This document shows positions 38,791 to 47,863 of a DNA stretch of 64,000 nucleotides, in pieces. The notes below the pieces were generated by a model. It did no database searches, was not told where the DNA came from, and saw nothing but the letters and a program-made list of their open reading frames with translations. Source of the stretch: Planctomycetota bacterium (GTDB lineage Bacteria > Planctomycetota > SZUA-567 > JAKLDR01); assembly GCA_022703445.1 (NCBI GenBank), contig JAKLDR010000011.1, positions 1 through 64,000 on the forward strand, in the 5' to 3' direction. The stretch's first letter is position 1, and every line of letters begins with the position of its first letter. The position numbers and the translations under genes were made by a program.

Positions 38791-39881
38791 ATCAGCCCCT
38801 CCTCCACGAAGGAGAAATATCCCCCGTCCCCCACCACCACGTGGTCGAGCACCCGCACGCCGACCAGCTTGGCGACGTCGACGAGCCGCGCGGTGAGCTC
38901 GATGTCGTCCTTGCTGGGCTTGGGGTCGCCGGAGGGGTGGTTGTGGACGAAGGCCACCGCCGCGGCGGCCTCGCGGATGGCCGGGCGGAAGACCTCCCGG
39001 GGGTGGACCAGCGCCCCGGTGAGGCTCCCGGCGCTCACCCGCTGGCTGCCCAGATAGCCGTTCTTCTGGTCTAGGAGCACGACCTCGAAGCACTCCTGCT
39101 TCAGGTCGCGCAGGCGCGGGGCGAAGAACTCGAAGAAGTCGCGTCCGGTTCGGAAGCGCCGGCCGGGCTCGCGCTGCTCGGTGCTCCACCGCCGGGCCAG
39201 GGCCAGCGCCGCGCGCAGGCGCATGGCGAGATCCGGGTTCAGGCCCTCGACCGCGGCCAGCTCGCCGAGGGGCATGGCGGCCAGGTCGCGGAGCGAGCCG
39301 GCCCTGCCCAGCAGTCGCCGCGCGGCGGCCAGCGCCCGGGGCTCGGACAGCCCCGGACCGGAGAGCACCAGGGCGGCGAGCTCGCTGGCAGTCAGCGTCT
39401 CCTCGCCCTCCCGCACGAAGCGCTCGGCCGGGCGCTCGGTCTCGGCCGGCTCCGGGGCGGCCAGCGCCTCCCGGCGCGAACGGCAGAGCTCCGCGAGCTC
39501 GCAGCCCTGGCAGCGGGGCATCTCCCCGCAGACCGGCTCGGCTCCGATGGCCCGCTCGCCGGAGGCGAAGAGCCGCAGCATGAGCCCCACGGCCAGTCCC
39601 TCCTCCCGGGCCTCGCGGGCCAGGCCGGTGACCAGCGCGTCGACCTTCCGGGCATTGGCCGCCGTGCCCCGGTCGCTGCCGAGCCAGCCCAGCCGGAAGA
39701 GGAAGCGCCGCACGTCGTGGTCCTCCCCGAGGGGCAGCCCCCGCCCGCCGGTGGGCCGCGAGAGCACGCTCCTCAGGAACGGCGCCAGCGCGTCGCCGGC
39801 CTCGGCCCGCAGCCTCCTGCGGACGAGGGCCAGCGCCTGCCGTGCGTCGGGCATGACCACCGTGGACTCGCCATCTGCCAT
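38787..39881 (-). CDS. radC: RadC-family JAMM protein with N-terminal four-cysteine (EndoIII-like) cluster
   Basis: 364 residues, versus ~220-230 for ordinary RadC. The C-terminal half is standard: HhH region LRDLAAMPLGELAAVEGLNP, then the JAMM metal motif HNHPSGDPKPSKDD (about 310-325). The extra N-terminal ~150 residues are helical and end in Cys118-x5-Cys124-x2-Cys127-x5-Cys133, close to the C-x6-C-x2-C-x5-C loop that holds the [4Fe-4S] cluster of endonuclease III. The molecular role of RadC is unsettled; DNA processing is suspected. SD AAGGA precedes the ATG. A GC hairpin separates it from queE. Confidence 0.9.
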   Translation of the reverse strand: MADGESTVVMPDARQALALVRRRLRAEAGDALAPFLRSVLSRPTGGRGLPLGEDHDVRRFLFRLGWLGSDRGTAANARKVDALVTGLAREAREEGLAVGLMLRLFASGERAIGAEPVCGEMPRCQGCELAELCRSRREALAAPEPAETERPAERFVREGEETLTASELAALVLSGPGLSEPRALAAARRLLGRAGSLRDLAAMPLGELAAVEGLNPDLAMRLRAALALARRWSTEQREPGRRFRTGRDFFEFFAPRLRDLKQECFEVVLLDQKNGYLGSQRVSAGSLTGALVHPREVFRPAIREAAAAVAFVHNHPSGDPKPSKDDIELTARLVDVAKLVGVRVLDHVVVGDGGYFSFVEEGLI

Positions 39882-39902
39882 AGGACGTCCTTCGCCTTCC
39901 GT

Positions 39903-39925
39903 ACGCCGGCCGCTGCGGCCGGCCG
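39903..39925 (-). terminator. GC hairpin between radC promoter region and queE end
   Basis: A palindromic GCCGGCCGC/GCGGCCGGC sequence lies in the 48-nt gap between the queE stop and the radC start. No T tract; it may attenuate transcription between the two groups. Confidence 0.35.
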
Positions 39926-39929
39926 GCTC

Positions 39930-40685
39930 TCAGAGCTGGCCCATGAGCTTGTGCGTCTGGGGGATGACCAGCACCCGCTGGAATGTGCGCAGCGCCCGGG
40001 CCTGCCAGGCGAGCATCTCGCCAGGCTCGGGCGGCTGGGACTGAGAGGCCACCGGGGTGACCGGCTGCAGCACCAGCGTGGCCCCGGGGGCCGAGGCCGC
40101 GGCCAGCTCCAGGGCCCTCTCGAACTCCTCCCGGGGCATGGAACTGGCCACCACCATCTTGATGGCCGAGAGCCTGCCCCGCGCCAGCTTCAGGAACCTG
40201 CCGGTGGCCTCCCAGTCCAGGTGCTCGCCGGTGGCCGAGGGCAGCTTGACGTCCGCCGAGATGCGATCGAACAGATCCAGGAGCGGGGCCAGTTCGTTGG
40301 GCAGGGACGAATTGGTGTGCAGGTCCTGCCGCAGCCCCTTCATGCGCAGGGACGGGATGACCGCCCGGAGGAACCGGGGCGAGAGCAGCGGCTCGCCGCC
40401 GGTCCAGGCCACGGATTCGTGGCGGAGCCCCGCGGCCAGCCGCTCGACGGCGTCGAGGGCCGCCTCGGAGCCAACCGGGTTGAGCAGCACCTGCCAGTCG
40501 CGCTCCCCCGGCCGGCGCTCGGCGCGGCAGCCCCGGGGAGGCGTGGCCTCGGTGTCGCAATAGCGGCAGTTGCGGTTGCATCCGGCCAGGCGGACGAGGA
40601 TCTGGCGCTCGCCGACGCCCGGGCCCTCACCCTGGATGGCCGAGTAGATCTCGATCAGCGACGCCGAGCTCTTGCGGACGGTCAC
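39930..40685 (-). CDS. queE: 7-carboxy-7-deazaguanine synthase (radical SAM)
   Basis: 251 residues, from GTG 40685, which overlaps the permease stop (GTGA). QueE makes the 7-deazaguanine core of queuosine/preQ1. IEIYSAIQGEGPGVGERQIL and LAGCNRNCRYCDTEATPPRG give the radical-SAM CxxxCxxC cluster in QueE context; VAWTGGEPLLSP and DVKLPS are also family motifs. Its substrate comes from GTP via folE (45491-46048, same strand) and then QueD. queC, queD and queF are not in the window. Confidence 0.94.
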   Translation of the reverse strand: MTVRKSSASLIEIYSAIQGEGPGVGERQILVRLAGCNRNCRYCDTEATPPRGCRAERRPGERDWQVLLNPVGSEAALDAVERLAAGLRHESVAWTGGEPLLSPRFLRAVIPSLRMKGLRQDLHTNSSLPNELAPLLDLFDRISADVKLPSATGEHLDWEATGRFLKLARGRLSAIKMVVASSMPREEFERALELAAASAPGATLVLQPVTPVASQSQPPEPGEMLAWQARALRTFQRVLVIPQTHKLMGQL

Positions 40686-42436
40686 GGCTGCGCCTCCCCC
40701 GCCGCGCCGGTCACGGCCGGAGGCCCGGCCGGCGCCGCGGGCCGAGCCGCGGCCTGGGCGGCGGCCAGCTCGGCCTTCCAGCGCGAGCGGGTGACCGCGA
40801 TCCTGGTCAGCGCCAACGCCCAGACGCCCATGGCCAGCAGCGCGTAGGCGGCGGTGGAGACCAGCCAGAGCGGCAGCCCTTCGCCGGGGACCGGCAGCTG
40901 GCCCTCGTCCGGGGCGAAGAACGTGACCATCCGGCCCGACCCCGGCTCGGCCCAGCCGGAGATCATGGCCAGGACCGGGCTGAGGTAGTGCATGTTCCAG
41001 AGGGTGCTGGGCGCGTCGTCGCCGGCCACCGCCTGCCGGCAGCCCAGGTGGATGAGCGGTCCGAAGGCCAGCAGCACGCTGAACCCGAAGGCCGCGAACC
41101 CCGCCCCGGTGCGCTTCAGTCCGCACCCCGACAGGAATGCCGCGATCCCCGCCGCGGTGAGCACGAAGAGCCCCGCCGGCAGCGCCGCCTGCAGGTACCT
41201 CCACCCCACCTCGCCCTCGCTGAAGGCCATCGCGCACGAGGTAGCGTAGAGGCCCGTCCCGCCCAGGAGCAGGGCCGTGCAGACCGCGACGAAGGCCAGG
41301 CCGGAGGCCGGGCCGGGCATGAATATGCGCAGCGGCAGGCGCAGCCCGCCCAGGCGCTCGGAATCCTCCATGAGCCGCGGGGAGAGCCTGGTCTCGTCGC
41401 TGGCGAAGAAGAGAGCGCTGATCCACAGGAACGGCGCGGCCAGGCTCAGGGTGAGGATCATCACCGCCTCCCAGTCCCCGCCGCCCAGCCGAGAGTGCTC
41501 GATGGCCACGTGCAGCCCGAGCATGTAGAGCACCACCGCCCCGACCAGGCAGGCCAGCCAGATCGCCCGCACGCCGGTCGTGCGGTTGACCGTGGCGGGC
41601 TTGAGGCGGTTGGCCGCGGCCGCGAAGTTCAGGGCGAAGGCCCCTGCGCCCAGGAACTGCGGCACGATCAGCAGCATGGCCTTCTCGTCCCAGGGCAGAC
41701 CGGAGAACCAGGACCGGAAGGCGTCGAGCCCGCGGCTGCCGCTGAACTCGTCCACCATCCAGGCTCCGCCGAAGAAGACCAGGCCGAGGAACACGATGGT
41801 CAGCACGTAGGCGATGACCACCGAGGACTTGCTCTCCCGGCAGAACGCGGAGACCGCCAGGCTCATCGAGCTGACCACCATGGTGCAGAAGGTCACGCCC
41901 AGGTACAGCATGGCCAGGTCCCAAGGCGATATGCCGCCGAAGAGGAAGCACACGGTCACCAGCGGCAGCGCCGAGACCATGAAGAGCAGGATGACCACCA
42001 GCGCCGAGAGCAGCTTGCCCCAGACTATCTCCCAAGGGCGGATGGTGGTGGTCAGCAGCAGCTCCAGGGTCTTGCTCTCGCGCTCGGTGGTCAGGGCCGT
42101 GCAGGAGAAGGCCGGCACCAGGAAGATGACCACCGTGCCCAGGCCGACCACGAAGGACCAGAAGAGCGCCGTGCCCACGGCGCTGGAGTCGCCCGAGCCG
42201 GTCATCGCCGAGGTGGTGGCGGCGATGAGCAGCACGCCGGAGAGCACCACCAGGACGATGATGTGGCTGACGAAGAACTTGCGCCCGCGCAGCAGGGTGC
42301 GCAGTTCGCGGACCAGGAGTGGGCTCTCCACGGCCACCCCGGCCCGGCGGACCTTCTCCACCAGGGCCGCGGCCCGGGCGCCCAGCGGGGAGGCCGGCGG
42401 GGACGCGGCGGGCGGGGCGCTCTGCGCCTCGCTCAT
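40682..42436 (-). CDS. ABC-2 type transporter permease
   Basis: 584 residues with about 12 membrane helices, such as FFVSHIIVLVVLSGVLLIAA, FSFVVGLGTVVIFLVPAFSC-like, VVIAYVLTIVFLGLVFFGGA, and a conserved TTERESKTLELLLTTTIRPW cytoplasmic helix that is the hallmark of ABC-2 permeases of Nat/Gld type. It starts at ATG 42436 overlapping the ATPase stop, so the pair works as one exporter. Substrate unknown. The N- and C-termini are Pro/Ala-rich. Confidence 0.9.
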   Translation of the reverse strand: MSEAQSAPPAASPPASPLGARAAALVEKVRRAGVAVESPLLVRELRTLLRGRKFFVSHIIVLVVLSGVLLIAATTSAMTGSGDSSAVGTALFWSFVVGLGTVVIFLVPAFSCTALTTERESKTLELLLTTTIRPWEIVWGKLLSALVVILLFMVSALPLVTVCFLFGGISPWDLAMLYLGVTFCTMVVSSMSLAVSAFCRESKSSVVIAYVLTIVFLGLVFFGGAWMVDEFSGSRGLDAFRSWFSGLPWDEKAMLLIVPQFLGAGAFALNFAAAANRLKPATVNRTTGVRAIWLACLVGAVVLYMLGLHVAIEHSRLGGGDWEAVMILTLSLAAPFLWISALFFASDETRLSPRLMEDSERLGGLRLPLRIFMPGPASGLAFVAVCTALLLGGTGLYATSCAMAFSEGEVGWRYLQAALPAGLFVLTAAGIAAFLSGCGLKRTGAGFAAFGFSVLLAFGPLIHLGCRQAVAGDDAPSTLWNMHYLSPVLAMISGWAEPGSGRMVTFFAPDEGQLPVPGEGLPLWLVSTAAYALLAMGVWALALTRIAVTRSRWKAELAAAQAAARPAAPAGPPAVTGAAGEAQP

Positions 42437-43362
42437 GCCAGTTCCCCCTTGGTGATGCGCATGAAGAGCGCCTCCATGTCGCGCTCCTTCTCCTCCAGGC
42501 CGATGACCGGCAGCCCCTTCTCCACCAGCATCCTCATCAGCCCGGGCATGTCCCCCTCCGCGCCCCGGAACTCGGCCCGGACGGTGTTGCCCTCGGCGGC
42601 CGCGGAGGCGATGCCCGGATGGGCCGCCAGCAGCTCGGCGGCCTCGCCGGCTCGGGACAGCAGCCGGACCACGATCACCCGGGCGGGCATGAGCTGCTCG
42701 GCGATCCCGTCGATTGAGCCGCAGGCCAGGATCCGGCCGCGCTCGATGATGCAGCAGGCGTTGCAGAACTCGCGCAGCTCGGTGAGGATGTGCGAGGAGA
42801 TGAAGATGGTCTTGCCCATCCCCGAGAGGGTCTTCAGCAGCGCCCGGAACTCGATCCGCGCCCGCGGGTCGAGCCCGGCGGCCGGCTCGTCCAGGATCAG
42901 CACCTTGGGGTCGTGCACCAGGGTCTTGGCCAGGCACAGGCGCTGGCGCATGCCCTTGGAGAGGGTCTCCACCATCTTCTCGCGCAGCGGGGCGAGGTCG
43001 GTGAGGGCCATCACGTCATCCACGGCCCGGCGCCGCGCGGCCTTGGGCATGCGGTAGGCGGCCGCGAAGAAGTCGAGGTACTCCCAGATGCGCAGCCCCG
43101 GGTAGACCCCGAACTCGTCCGGCATGTAGCCGATCAGCCGACGCACGCGTTCCGGGTAGCGGGAGACGTCCTCCCCGGCGATGGAGGCCAGCCCGGCGGT
43201 GGGCTCGAGCAGCGTGGCCAGGATCCGGATGGTGGTGGTCTTGCCGGCGCCATTGGGACCGATGAAGGCGTAGATGTCGCCCTCCTGCACGTGCAGGGAG
43301 ACGCCGCGCAGCGCCTGCGTGCCGGAGTCGTACGTCTTGACCAGGCTGTCGACGCGGATCAT
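42433..43362 (-). CDS. ABC transporter ATP-binding protein
   Basis: 309 residues. Walker A FIGPNGAGKTTTIRIL, signature LSKGMRQRLCLAKTL, Walker B VLILDEPAAGLDP and the H-loop ISSHILTEL are intact. The C-terminal ~80 residues form an extra domain ending in MEALFMRITKGELA, as in CcmA/NatA/GldA-like ATPases. It couples by 4-nt overlaps to the permease downstream and to the large membrane protein upstream, pointing to a three-component system. Confidence 0.94.
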   Translation of the reverse strand: MIRVDSLVKTYDSGTQALRGVSLHVQEGDIYAFIGPNGAGKTTTIRILATLLEPTAGLASIAGEDVSRYPERVRRLIGYMPDEFGVYPGLRIWEYLDFFAAAYRMPKAARRRAVDDVMALTDLAPLREKMVETLSKGMRQRLCLAKTLVHDPKVLILDEPAAGLDPRARIEFRALLKTLSGMGKTIFISSHILTELREFCNACCIIERGRILACGSIDGIAEQLMPARVIVVRLLSRAGEAAELLAAHPGIASAAAEGNTVRAEFRGAEGDMPGLMRMLVEKGLPVIGLEEKERDMEALFMRITKGELA

Positions 43363-45491
43363 CTCTCTTTGGCCCCCGGCTCGCCGGCCACGGTCAGCAC
43401 ACAGACCGAGTCGCCGCGCGGCGGTCTGCCGCCCAGGCGCAGCGGCTCGATCTCCTCGCCCTCGACCCTGGCCACCAGGAGCATGCCGCGGTGGCGCAGG
43501 GCCTCGATCCGCTCCAGCCGGCTGCTGATGGCCCCGGCGGCCTGGGCCGCGAAGCCCTCGGTCTCCTCGGGCAGGACGTAGGTCCCTTCGGCGCCCAGGC
43601 GGCGGTCCATCCACAGGCGCACCGCGCCGGAGAGCGACAGCGCCGGGAGGTTCCGGCCCTGGCGGCTGAAGTCCCGGGCGTTCTGCGACCAGCGGGCCAG
43701 CCGGCCCTCCTGGGAGGCCCCGGGGGGCACGTCGCCGAGCCAGCAGAAGTCGGCCCCGCCCGTCCCGGCGGCCACGAAGCAGTCCCGCAGGACCAGCGGC
43801 GTGCCGTTGGCCACCGTGAAGCGCCCGCCGTCCAGCGGCCTGAGCGTGACCGCCCCGCCCAGCTGCCGGGTGGACTCGGCCTGGAAGTGGAACATCTTCC
43901 ACATGGCCAGCGGGTACCGGTCGAGCATGAAGCGCTCCTCGCGCCGGTCCTCCCGCTCGCAGGCGAAGGTGAGCTCCTGGTAGCCCTGGTGCTCGGCCAC
44001 CGACCCCTCCGAGAGCGGCATGAGCAGCCCCCGCCCGTCGGTGGACAGCTCCGCGAGCGAGGAACTGGCCGGGAAGAGCCCGAGCCAGGTCACGCAGTCG
44101 GCCCGGGCCGCCCCCGAGGGCGCGACCGCCACGGTCACCCGCCGCCCGGAGCTGACCACCCCGCGGGAGATGTAGCCAACCGCGAAGTTGAGCAGCACGA
44201 AGACCACCGCCAGGAGCGGCAGCGTCAGGATGGACAGCGCGCGCATGTCCAGCCGGCGCAGCGCGAAGTAGTTGATCGGCCCGGCCAGCACCAGGTAGAG
44301 GACCACCAGGAAGACGATGAGCAGCCCCGGCACGCTGCGCTCCCGGGCCAGGTTCAGGCGCATGGCCGCGGCCCGGGCCTGGACGAGCGGGGGCGAGACC
44401 TCCTGCAGCCCGAACCGGCCGGTGTCCTCGGTGGGCCGGGACGGGAGCAGCGCCGCGGACATCTCCGTCCAGAGCTGATGCTGTCCCGGCCACTTGCCGA
44501 CCGCCTCCTGCGCCGGGTCGAGCCGCCAGACCAGCACGTGGCCCAGGCCCCGCCGCACCGAGTAGAAACCACGCTCGTCGCGCGCCCCCGGGATGCCCAG
44601 CCGGTGGACGGTTCCTCCTGAGGGGTCGCCGGCGAAGGCCCCGTATTTGGAGGCCAGCGCCCGGAAGAGCGACTCGGCATCGGCTGCGGAAGCCGAGCCC
44701 GTCTCGCTGACCGGGACGAACTCCCGCACCTCCGGGCGCGCGAACCAGGTGCGGTCCTTGGCGGCCAGGACCACGCACCCGCCGCGTGCCAGATAGTCGC
44801 CCATGGCGGTGATCTGCTCGCGGCTGAGTTTCTCGAAGGACACCTGGTAGATCAGCAGGAAATCGACGTCGTTATAGCCGGCGACCCGGTCGGGCAGCTC
44901 GTTCAGCGCGGGCCGGACCACCGTGAACTGGCGCTCCTTGGCCTGCCCGCCGGAGCCCGGCGCGGAGGCCGAACTCCTAGCGCCGAGCGACCCCAGTCCC
45001 AGTGTCTGGGTCGGGTCCGCGGCAATGCACACCAAGTACTCGTGATGGGGCACCAGCGTCAGGGGTAGAACCTTGCGGGTGCTGTCCACCGGCCGGCCGT
45101 CCTCCAGGACGGCTTCAACCGCGCCCTGGGTGGTGAGCTCCGGGCTGTCGTGCCGGAGAAAGAGGCGATGCTCGGTGCGGCTGTTGGGAGCCAGCGAGAG
45201 GCCCTTGCGCATCTCGTAGAGCACGCCGGCCATGCTGCCGCCGCGCAGCCGGACCACCAGATCGCCGTCGAACTGCTTCTTGGTGCCGATGACCACGTGG
45301 ACCGGAACCCAGCCCAGCCTGGCCCTGCCCGCCAGCCCGGGCGCAAGCTCCAGCTCCAGGTCGGCTTTGCCGGCGACGGTCACCGGCCCGCCGGGGCCCG
45401 CGGGCGCGCCGGCTGAGGCGGCGCCACCCGCGGCCAGCAGCAGCGCGCCGGCCAGCAGGAGCGCTTGGGCCAGCCGCCCGGCCATCCGCAT
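43359..45491 (-). CDS. Large exported membrane protein of ABC-exporter operon (GldG-like context)
   Basis: 710 residues. A signal peptide ([23 protein letters not shown]) leads into a beta-rich region (LVVRLRGGSMAGVLYEMRKG) and a Rossmann-like domain (VDFLLIYQVSFEKLSREQIT, YLARGGCVVLAAKDRTW) resembling the class-I-amidotransferase-like domain found in many PVC and Bacteroidetes proteins, without its Cys. Two or three membrane helices lie at about 397-445 (VPGLLIVFLVVLYLVLAGPI). The C-terminal half is again soluble. Tightly coupled (ATGA) to an ABC-2 exporter, so it is likely an envelope partner of it. Cargo unknown. Confidence 0.82.
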   Translation of the reverse strand: MRMAGRLAQALLLAGALLLAAGGAASAGAPAGPGGPVTVAGKADLELELAPGLAGRARLGWVPVHVVIGTKKQFDGDLVVRLRGGSMAGVLYEMRKGLSLAPNSRTEHRLFLRHDSPELTTQGAVEAVLEDGRPVDSTRKVLPLTLVPHHEYLVCIAADPTQTLGLGSLGARSSASAPGSGGQAKERQFTVVRPALNELPDRVAGYNDVDFLLIYQVSFEKLSREQITAMGDYLARGGCVVLAAKDRTWFARPEVREFVPVSETGSASAADAESLFRALASKYGAFAGDPSGGTVHRLGIPGARDERGFYSVRRGLGHVLVWRLDPAQEAVGKWPGQHQLWTEMSAALLPSRPTEDTGRFGLQEVSPPLVQARAAAMRLNLARERSVPGLLIVFLVVLYLVLAGPINYFALRRLDMRALSILTLPLLAVVFVLLNFAVGYISRGVVSSGRRVTVAVAPSGAARADCVTWLGLFPASSSLAELSTDGRGLLMPLSEGSVAEHQGYQELTFACEREDRREERFMLDRYPLAMWKMFHFQAESTRQLGGAVTLRPLDGGRFTVANGTPLVLRDCFVAAGTGGADFCWLGDVPPGASQEGRLARWSQNARDFSRQGRNLPALSLSGAVRLWMDRRLGAEGTYVLPEETEGFAAQAAGAISSRLERIEALRHRGMLLVARVEGEEIEPLRLGGRPPRGDSVCVLTVAGEPGAKER

Positions 45492-46048
45492 CAGCGCCCC
45501 CGAATCAGCGCCATGGCCTCGGAGCGGGTGGCCGCCCGGTTGCGGAAGATGCCCCGCACCACGGAGGTGGTGGTCACCGCGCCGGGCTTGCGCACTCCGC
45601 GCATGGTCATGCACAGGTGTTCGGCCTCCACGACGACCATAACGCCGCGGGGGTGAAGGGTGTTCATGAGAATGTCCGCGATTTCCGACGTCAGGCGCTC
45701 CTGGAGCTGCGGCCGGCGCGAGACCACGTCGACCACCCTGGCCAGCTTGCTCAGTCCGCAGATCGAGCCCTTGGGCAGATAGGCCACGTGGGCCTTGCCG
45801 ATGAACGGCAGGAAATGGTGCTCGCACATGCCGTAGAACGGGATGTCGCGGATCAGCACGATCTCGTCGTGCTTGTCGCTGTCCAGGGGCTGGACCAGAC
45901 GGCTGGCGTCCTGTCCGATCCCGCTGAATATCTCGGCGTGCATGCGCGCCACCCGGCCCGGGGTGTCCCGCAGCCCCTCGCGCCGCGGGTCCTCGCCGAT
46001 CCCCTCCAGGATCAGGCGCATGCCTTTTTCGATCTTCTTGAGGTCCAC
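45491..46048 (-). CDS. folE: GTP cyclohydrolase I
   Basis: About 185 residues from GTG 46048, chosen because GGAGG lies 5 nt upstream and the family N-terminus ([20 protein letters not shown]) begins there; longer frames are not homologous. The zinc and catalytic residues are in [20 protein letters not shown] and [15 protein letters not shown]. It turns GTP into dihydroneopterin triphosphate, the entry to folate (folP at 49619) and to queuosine (queE at 39930). The stop overlaps the next start by one base (TGATG). Confidence 0.96.
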   Translation of the reverse strand: MDLKKIEKGMRLILEGIGEDPRREGLRDTPGRVARMHAEIFSGIGQDASRLVQPLDSDKHDEIVLIRDIPFYGMCEHHFLPFIGKAHVAYLPKGSICGLSKLARVVDVVSRRPQLQERLTSEIADILMNTLHPRGVMVVVEAEHLCMTMRGVRKPGAVTTTSVVRGIFRNRAATRSEAMALIRGR

Positions 46049-46113
46049 ACGAGCCTCCAGGTCACGATTCCCGCGCCGGGGGCGGCAGCCGTTCCGGCTG
46101 CGGCCGGCCGCGG

Positions 46114-47034
46114 CTACCTCCCGGCCTTCTTCACGCCGTAGTCGGCCAGGGCCTTGTCCATCTTGGCGATGTTCTCCTTCTGCATCGGGCACATCGGCAT
46201 GCGCAGCTCGCCGGAGCACAGCCCGGCCAGCTCCATGGCCGCCTTGATGCCGCCGGGGTTGTTCTCGATGAACAGCAGGCGCACGATGGGCAGCATCCGG
46301 TAGTGCAGCGCGCGCGCCGTCTCCCAGTCGTTGCCGCGGACCGCCTCGACCAGCCTCTTGACGTCCCCCGGCAGGAGGTTGGAGATCACCGAAATGACGC
46401 CCAGCGCGCCGACCGACATCATCGGCACGGTCAGGGAGTCGTCGCCCGAGACCACGTCGAGGCCCGGGGCGGCGGCGATGATCGAGCTCACCCGGTCGAC
46501 GCTGCCGCCGGCCTCCTTGAGCCCGACGATGAAGGGCAGCTCGGCCAGGCGGGCCAGCGTGGGCACGGCGATCTCGATGCCGCAGCGCCCCGGGATGCTG
46601 TAGAGCACGATGGGCAGGCCGGCGGCCTCGCCGACCGCCCTGAAGTGCAGGTACTGGCCGTCCTGGGTGGGCTTGTTGTAGTACGGGCTGACCTGCAGGA
46701 CGCCGTCGGCGCCGGCCTCGGCCGCGTCGCGGGAGAGCTCGATGGCCTCGGCCGTGGAGTTCGAGCCGGTTCCGGCCAGCACCTTCATCCGCCCGGCGGC
46801 GGCCTTGACCGTGAAGCGCACCACCTCCTTGTGCTCGGCATGGCTCAGGGTGCAGGCCTCGCCGGTGGTGCCGCAGGGGACGACCGCATCGATGCCCGCG
46901 GCAGCCTGGGCCTCGATCAGCCGCTCCAGGGCCTGGTAGTCGACCTTGTCGCCCTTGAAGGGCGTGACCAGGGCGGTCATCGCGCCGGTGAAGCGGGTCC
47001 TGGCGTTGCTGGCGGGTTTTCTCTTGCTGGCCAC
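46114..47034 (-). CDS. dapA: 4-hydroxy-tetrahydrodipicolinate synthase
   Basis: 306 residues, TIM-barrel lyase of lysine/diaminopimelate synthesis. [20 protein letters not shown], the substrate loop [17 protein letters not shown], the Tyr in [17 protein letters not shown], the Schiff-base Lys in [15 protein letters not shown] and the VVSGDDSL loop are all present. It produces the precursor for meso-DAP of peptidoglycan and lysine; lysC lies at 26487. It is 16 nt from pdxJ upstream. Confidence 0.96.
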   Translation of the reverse strand: MASKRKPASNARTRFTGAMTALVTPFKGDKVDYQALERLIEAQAAAGIDAVVPCGTTGEACTLSHAEHKEVVRFTVKAAAGRMKVLAGTGSNSTAEAIELSRDAAEAGADGVLQVSPYYNKPTQDGQYLHFRAVGEAAGLPIVLYSIPGRCGIEIAVPTLARLAELPFIVGLKEAGGSVDRVSSIIAAAPGLDVVSGDDSLTVPMMSVGALGVISVISNLLPGDVKRLVEAVRGNDWETARALHYRMLPIVRLLFIENNPGGIKAAMELAGLCSGELRMPMCPMQKENIAKMDKALADYGVKKAGR

Positions 47035-47050
47035 GTGGGCGTCCTCCTGG

Positions 47051-47863
47051 CTATCCTGAGTTCCTGGCGGAATCCATCAGGGCCTTCATCTCCCTGACGG
47101 CCTGGCCCAGGCCGGTGAACACGGCCCGGCTGATGATGCTGTGCCCGATGTTGAGCTCCTCCACCTCCGGGATGGCGGCCACCGGACGGACGTTCAGATA
47201 GGTCAGCCCGTGACCCGCGGCGACGAAGAGCCCCGCGGCGGCGGCGGCCCGGGCCGCGTCCCGGATGCCGTCCAGGCGCCCGGCGACCGCGTCGCCGGCG
47301 GCCAGCGCGTAGCCGCCGGTGTGGAACTCCACGCCCGAGGCCCCGCAGCGGACGGCGGCCTCGACCTGCGCCGGGTCCGGATCGATGAACAGGTTCACGC
47401 CGATCCCCGCCCCGGTGAGCCGGCGGACGGCCTCGGCCAGCTCCCGGCCGGCCCCGCACGCGTCGAGGCCGCCCTCGGTGGTGATCTCCTGGCGGCGCTC
47501 CGGCACCAGGGTGGCCTGCTCCGGCCTGAGCTCCAGCGCGATGCCCACGATCTCCTCGACCGCGGCCATCTCGAGGTTCAGCTTGCAGCGCACGGTCTGG
47601 CGGAGGCAGCGCACGTCCCGGTCCTGGATGTGCCGCCGGTCCTCGCGCAGGTGCACGGTGATGCCGTCGGCGCCGGCGAGCTCCGCCTGGACCGCCGCCC
47701 AGACCGGGTCGGGCTCGGCCGCCCGCCGGGCCTGGCGGATGGTGGCCACGTGGTCGATGTTGACGCCCAGGGCGATCGGCCTGACCGCCGACCGCTCCGT
47801 CCCTGCCGCCGCCCCCGCTCGTTTCCGGACCACTCCCGCTCCTCCGTCGGCCTCCGCCGTCAC
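47051..47863 (-). CDS. pdxJ: Pyridoxine 5'-phosphate synthase
   Basis: 270 residues. PdxJ condenses 1-deoxy-xylulose-5-phosphate with aminoacetone phosphate to form pyridoxine phosphate (DXP-dependent route). The motif [30 protein letters not shown] and [15 protein letters not shown] are typical. GTG 47863 overlaps the cdaR stop (GTGA); the first ~30 residues are a poorly conserved basic/Ala extension, so an internal GTG start is possible. Confidence 0.94.
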   Translation of the reverse strand: MTAEADGGAGVVRKRAGAAAGTERSAVRPIALGVNIDHVATIRQARRAAEPDPVWAAVQAELAGADGITVHLREDRRHIQDRDVRCLRQTVRCKLNLEMAAVEEIVGIALELRPEQATLVPERRQEITTEGGLDACGAGRELAEAVRRLTGAGIGVNLFIDPDPAQVEAAVRCGASGVEFHTGGYALAAGDAVAGRLDGIRDAARAAAAAGLFVAAGHGLTYLNVRPVAAIPEVEELNIGHSIISRAVFTGLGQAVREMKALMDSARNSG

